Source of the DNA: Fennellomyces sp. T-0311
Lineage: Eukaryota; Mucoromycota; Mucoromycetes; Mucorales; Lichtheimiaceae
Assembly (NCBI GenBank): GCA_025266875.1
Contig: JALLLT010000028.1
Span: 186,001-250,000 of the forward strand
Length of the DNA: 64,000 bases
Direction: 5' to 3'
In this document: one piece after another, positions 61,950 to 64,000 of the stretch
Layout of the letters: each line of letters begins with the position of its first letter
Position numbering within the stretch: position 1 is the first letter of the stretch
The notes under the pieces: model-generated
Told to the model about the DNA's origin: nothing
The model's database searches: none
What the model saw: the letters and a program-made list of their open reading frames with translations, nothing else
Translations under genes and position numbers: made by a program

Positions 61950-63453
61950 CTATAAAATGAAGGTATTTAAGTTTTCGTTCAAAATAATGTCAGAAACCGC
62001 GACCATGACATGTTGCAGAAGATTCGTGTCTGTGGCGTCTGTGTAGTACGAGTACACTCGCTTTTCGCTGTTCCGATTGAGCCGCTGAAACCGTTTTTTA
62101 AAGTATGTGCGTGCTTGTTCAAAATCACCCTCTAGCCCTACACAAGAACCTGGTAAGATTGCCATTTTGCATCGATAGGCGCTCTTGTTACCCTTATAGT
62201 CAGGAAAGTACTTTGATATCGGTGAATACTTGATCTTCTCTTTAAATATATCGATCTTGTTGAGGAACAAGATCATGGATGTCTTTATAAACCATGATGA
62301 GTTACATATATTGTCGAAAAGCATGAGTGCTTCCATCATCTAGTCAGAAAAATGTGAGCATTCGGTTCCTGTCCTATGGGTGTGAGCGTCCCTCACTTGG
62401 TTCTACAAAAGAAAAGGATTTCCATCAGAATCACCATGCAGCGAACTCTTGAACGAAACATACCGAATCTCGATCCTCTACAAGACATTGATCGTAGCCA
62501 CTAATGGCTACAATGAACAGAATAGCAGTGACATTTTCAAAGCAATGGATCCTATCAGCAGAATTAGCGCGCTTCCTTTGATAGCAAGCACCTTGGACGT
62601 ACCATTTCTTTCTCTCGCTGCGTTGTCCGCCAACATCCAACATGCGATAGGTGAGAGGGCCCAGATGAAATATAGATTCGGCAATTCCTGTGGTTTTGGC
62701 ACGACATCGGATGATATCTTTATCCGTTGGTGTATAGCTTTCATCCCATAACTGATCCAGCTGCTTATAGAAACTTATTCCGTTTTGAGCTTACTCTACA
62801 GCACTCACCCACCCAATCACTGCTTACTAAAGTACATTATCATGCAATGCGAAATCATGACCATGCGAATACGCCTTTTGAATTCCTGGATCGGACCATA
62901 GCCGTTTCAATGGCTCGAGATATACAGGTGGATATGATTGACCTTTCGATAGCGTCGGGACATCCTCAAGGATAAGATTGGCATCATTCTAGGCAAAAGA
63001 AACAAAGGGTAATTTCAAGTTGAAAAAAAAAGATTTCGATGTATCGGCATACTTTGGAAGTTTCTAACTCCATTGGTATCTTTAGCTGATCGACAATTTC
63101 AAGCAGTGTCTGCATGATAGATATTGTGTTGGAAAATACGATCATGCGAAAGCTTTCTCGTTCAGATGCGTCGAACCCCGATGCGTTGATCAGCTTCATT
63201 TGCTTGAGCACTGTAGATTTACCCGACTCGCCAGCACCTAGAGAGAAGTCCTTTTCCATATTACAATTCACTTATTCTGAGGTACGTTATGCGAGAATAG
63301 CAACTGTGAGTTACCTAGCAACAATAACTTCACCTCAGTTTTCATTTTCTTTTCGTCTGTTTTGATCTGTTTGTCAATCGTCCGGTTTTGTTCGTACTCT
63401 TGTACATTGCCGCGATTGGTTCGTCGTTGGAATCTGCTGGTACATTGTCCCAT
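61950..63453 (-). CDS. Heterotrimeric G-protein alpha subunit 2
   Basis: Eight exons: complement of 61950-62137, 62192-62339, 62397-62402, 62464-62551, 62603-62773, 62828-62988, 63053-63237 and 63315-63453, giving 361 aa. It has [30 protein letters not shown] and FLNKIDIF in order. The fifth motif reads TDATDT in place of the usual TCATDT, so a residue next to the guanine pocket is changed. MGQCTS at the start is an N-myristoylation site with a palmitoylatable cysteine. The C-terminal receptor-contact tail, NENLNTFIL, differs from that of G-alpha 1, suggesting a different receptor set. Exon 6 is a 6-nt microexon (AACCAA, Asn-Gln) that restores the conserved N-R/Q-M motif before helix alpha-3. 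It shares four intron positions with G-alpha 1 and has extra introns. Confidence 0.93.
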
Positions 63454-63706
63454 TGCTTTTTTAAATGAATTAAAGCTTTATGAATTGCTGAAAAAGATGG
63501 CAATCGTCAAAGAAAAAAAAAACGGAAGTTGAGAGTTTTTACGAGTGAATATTTTATTAAGCATTTCAATATCGACGGTTCCAATTCAAGATTCGAAGCG
63601 AGAATTTTTGCCGGTACATAAGAAGAGGTAAGAAAGTAATAATAGGGGGGAGTGAAGATAAGTACTATTGTCCTGCAATATCCAGATGATATAAGTGTAT
63701 ATTATT

Positions 63707-64000
63707 TTACTCTTTAGTGGAACCGATTGAAGCCTTTTCGGTATCGTTGATGCCGTGTTCAATGTGCTTGGGGGCCCGGTCTCTGAATGCCCATACCGAA
63801 CCAGCAAAGATTTGATCCATCTCCTCAAGCGATTTAGCCTTGGTTTCGGGGAAGAACAAGAAGACGCATACGCTCATGACTGTAAAGAGAAAGTGATATA
63901 TCAGTAACTGTATCGTTATTCATTGGTGATAATCAAAAAACTTACAGAAGCAGCAGCATCCGAAGAAGATGTAAGTACCCCAGGTGATAGAGGCAAGCAT
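63707..64000 (-). CDS. MFS sugar transporter, 3' end only
   Basis: Partial: complement of 63707-63879 and 63946 to beyond 64000. The visible C-terminal part reads from a last membrane helix (SITWGTYIFFGCCCF) through FFPETKAKSLEEMD, the signature that follows helix 12 in fungal hexose and quinate transporters of the sugar-porter family. It ends in a charged cytosolic tail of about 40 residues. The intron (63880-63945) is canonical. Substrate cannot be judged from this piece; the rest lies outside the window. Confidence 0.85.

Overview
The window is nuclear DNA of a filamentous fungus, most likely an early-diverging one of the Mucoromycota/Mucorales type. The fungal call is firm: genes are compact, most are cut by many introns of about 45-100 nt, and there are GPI-anchored Cys-rich wall proteins, a peroxisomal enoyl-CoA isomerase, an ALIX/Bro1 protein and two G-alpha subunits. 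The Mucorales part is inference from the secreted Cys-rich proteins and gene structures. All exon-intron models were built by hand from splice signals, reading phase and conserved protein motifs; in every spliced model the exon lengths sum to a whole number of codons. There is no transcript evidence.

Layout. 0-5.5 kb: a GPI-anchored CFEM-like protein, a peroxisomal isomerase ending in SKL and a small orphan gene. 5.5-10.3 kb: gene-poor, with decayed sequence. 10.3-25.3 kb is the dense part: F-box/LRR protein, CDF zinc transporter with a 13-His loop, glycerol kinase, mitochondrial Hsp70, a GFA-fold protein, a ZUP1/Mug105-type deubiquitinase, Rab6/Ypt6 and ribosomal protein uS2 (S0). 25.3-39.6 kb is gene-poor. 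It holds a second Cys-rich GPI protein and a 3,667-bp Mutator-like element (29872-33538) with 269-bp terminal inverted repeats that I find identical, an 8-bp target duplication, and a transposase fused to an OTU cysteine-protease domain. It is followed by about 6 kb with no supportable gene but a diverged ~450-bp duplication. 39.6-64 kb is dense again: a GATA-like factor with two fingers, G-alpha 1, BRO1, a DHX34-type helicase, V-ATPase subunit c, an orphan membrane protein, Sec1, a small mitochondrial protein, an HTD2-like dehydratase, G-alpha 2, and the 3' end of an MFS sugar transporter running off the right edge.

Functions fall into membrane traffic (Rab6, Sec1, BRO1, V-ATPase c), signalling (two G-alpha), metal and carbon handling (CDF, glycerol kinase, isomerase, sugar transporter), mitochondrial upkeep (Hsp70, HTD2-like protein, a small membrane protein) and ubiquitin biology (F-box, ZUP1-like, and the OTU domain of the transposon). 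Several neighbours are tightly packed: a 133-bp divergent promoter between Hsp70 and the GFA gene, and 48- and 88-bp tail-to-tail gaps.

The most interesting items are the transposase-OTU element, microexons of 6 and 7 nt in G-alpha 2 and Sec1, two GC-AG introns, and a peroxisomal SKL signal that exists only if the last intron of the isomerase is removed.
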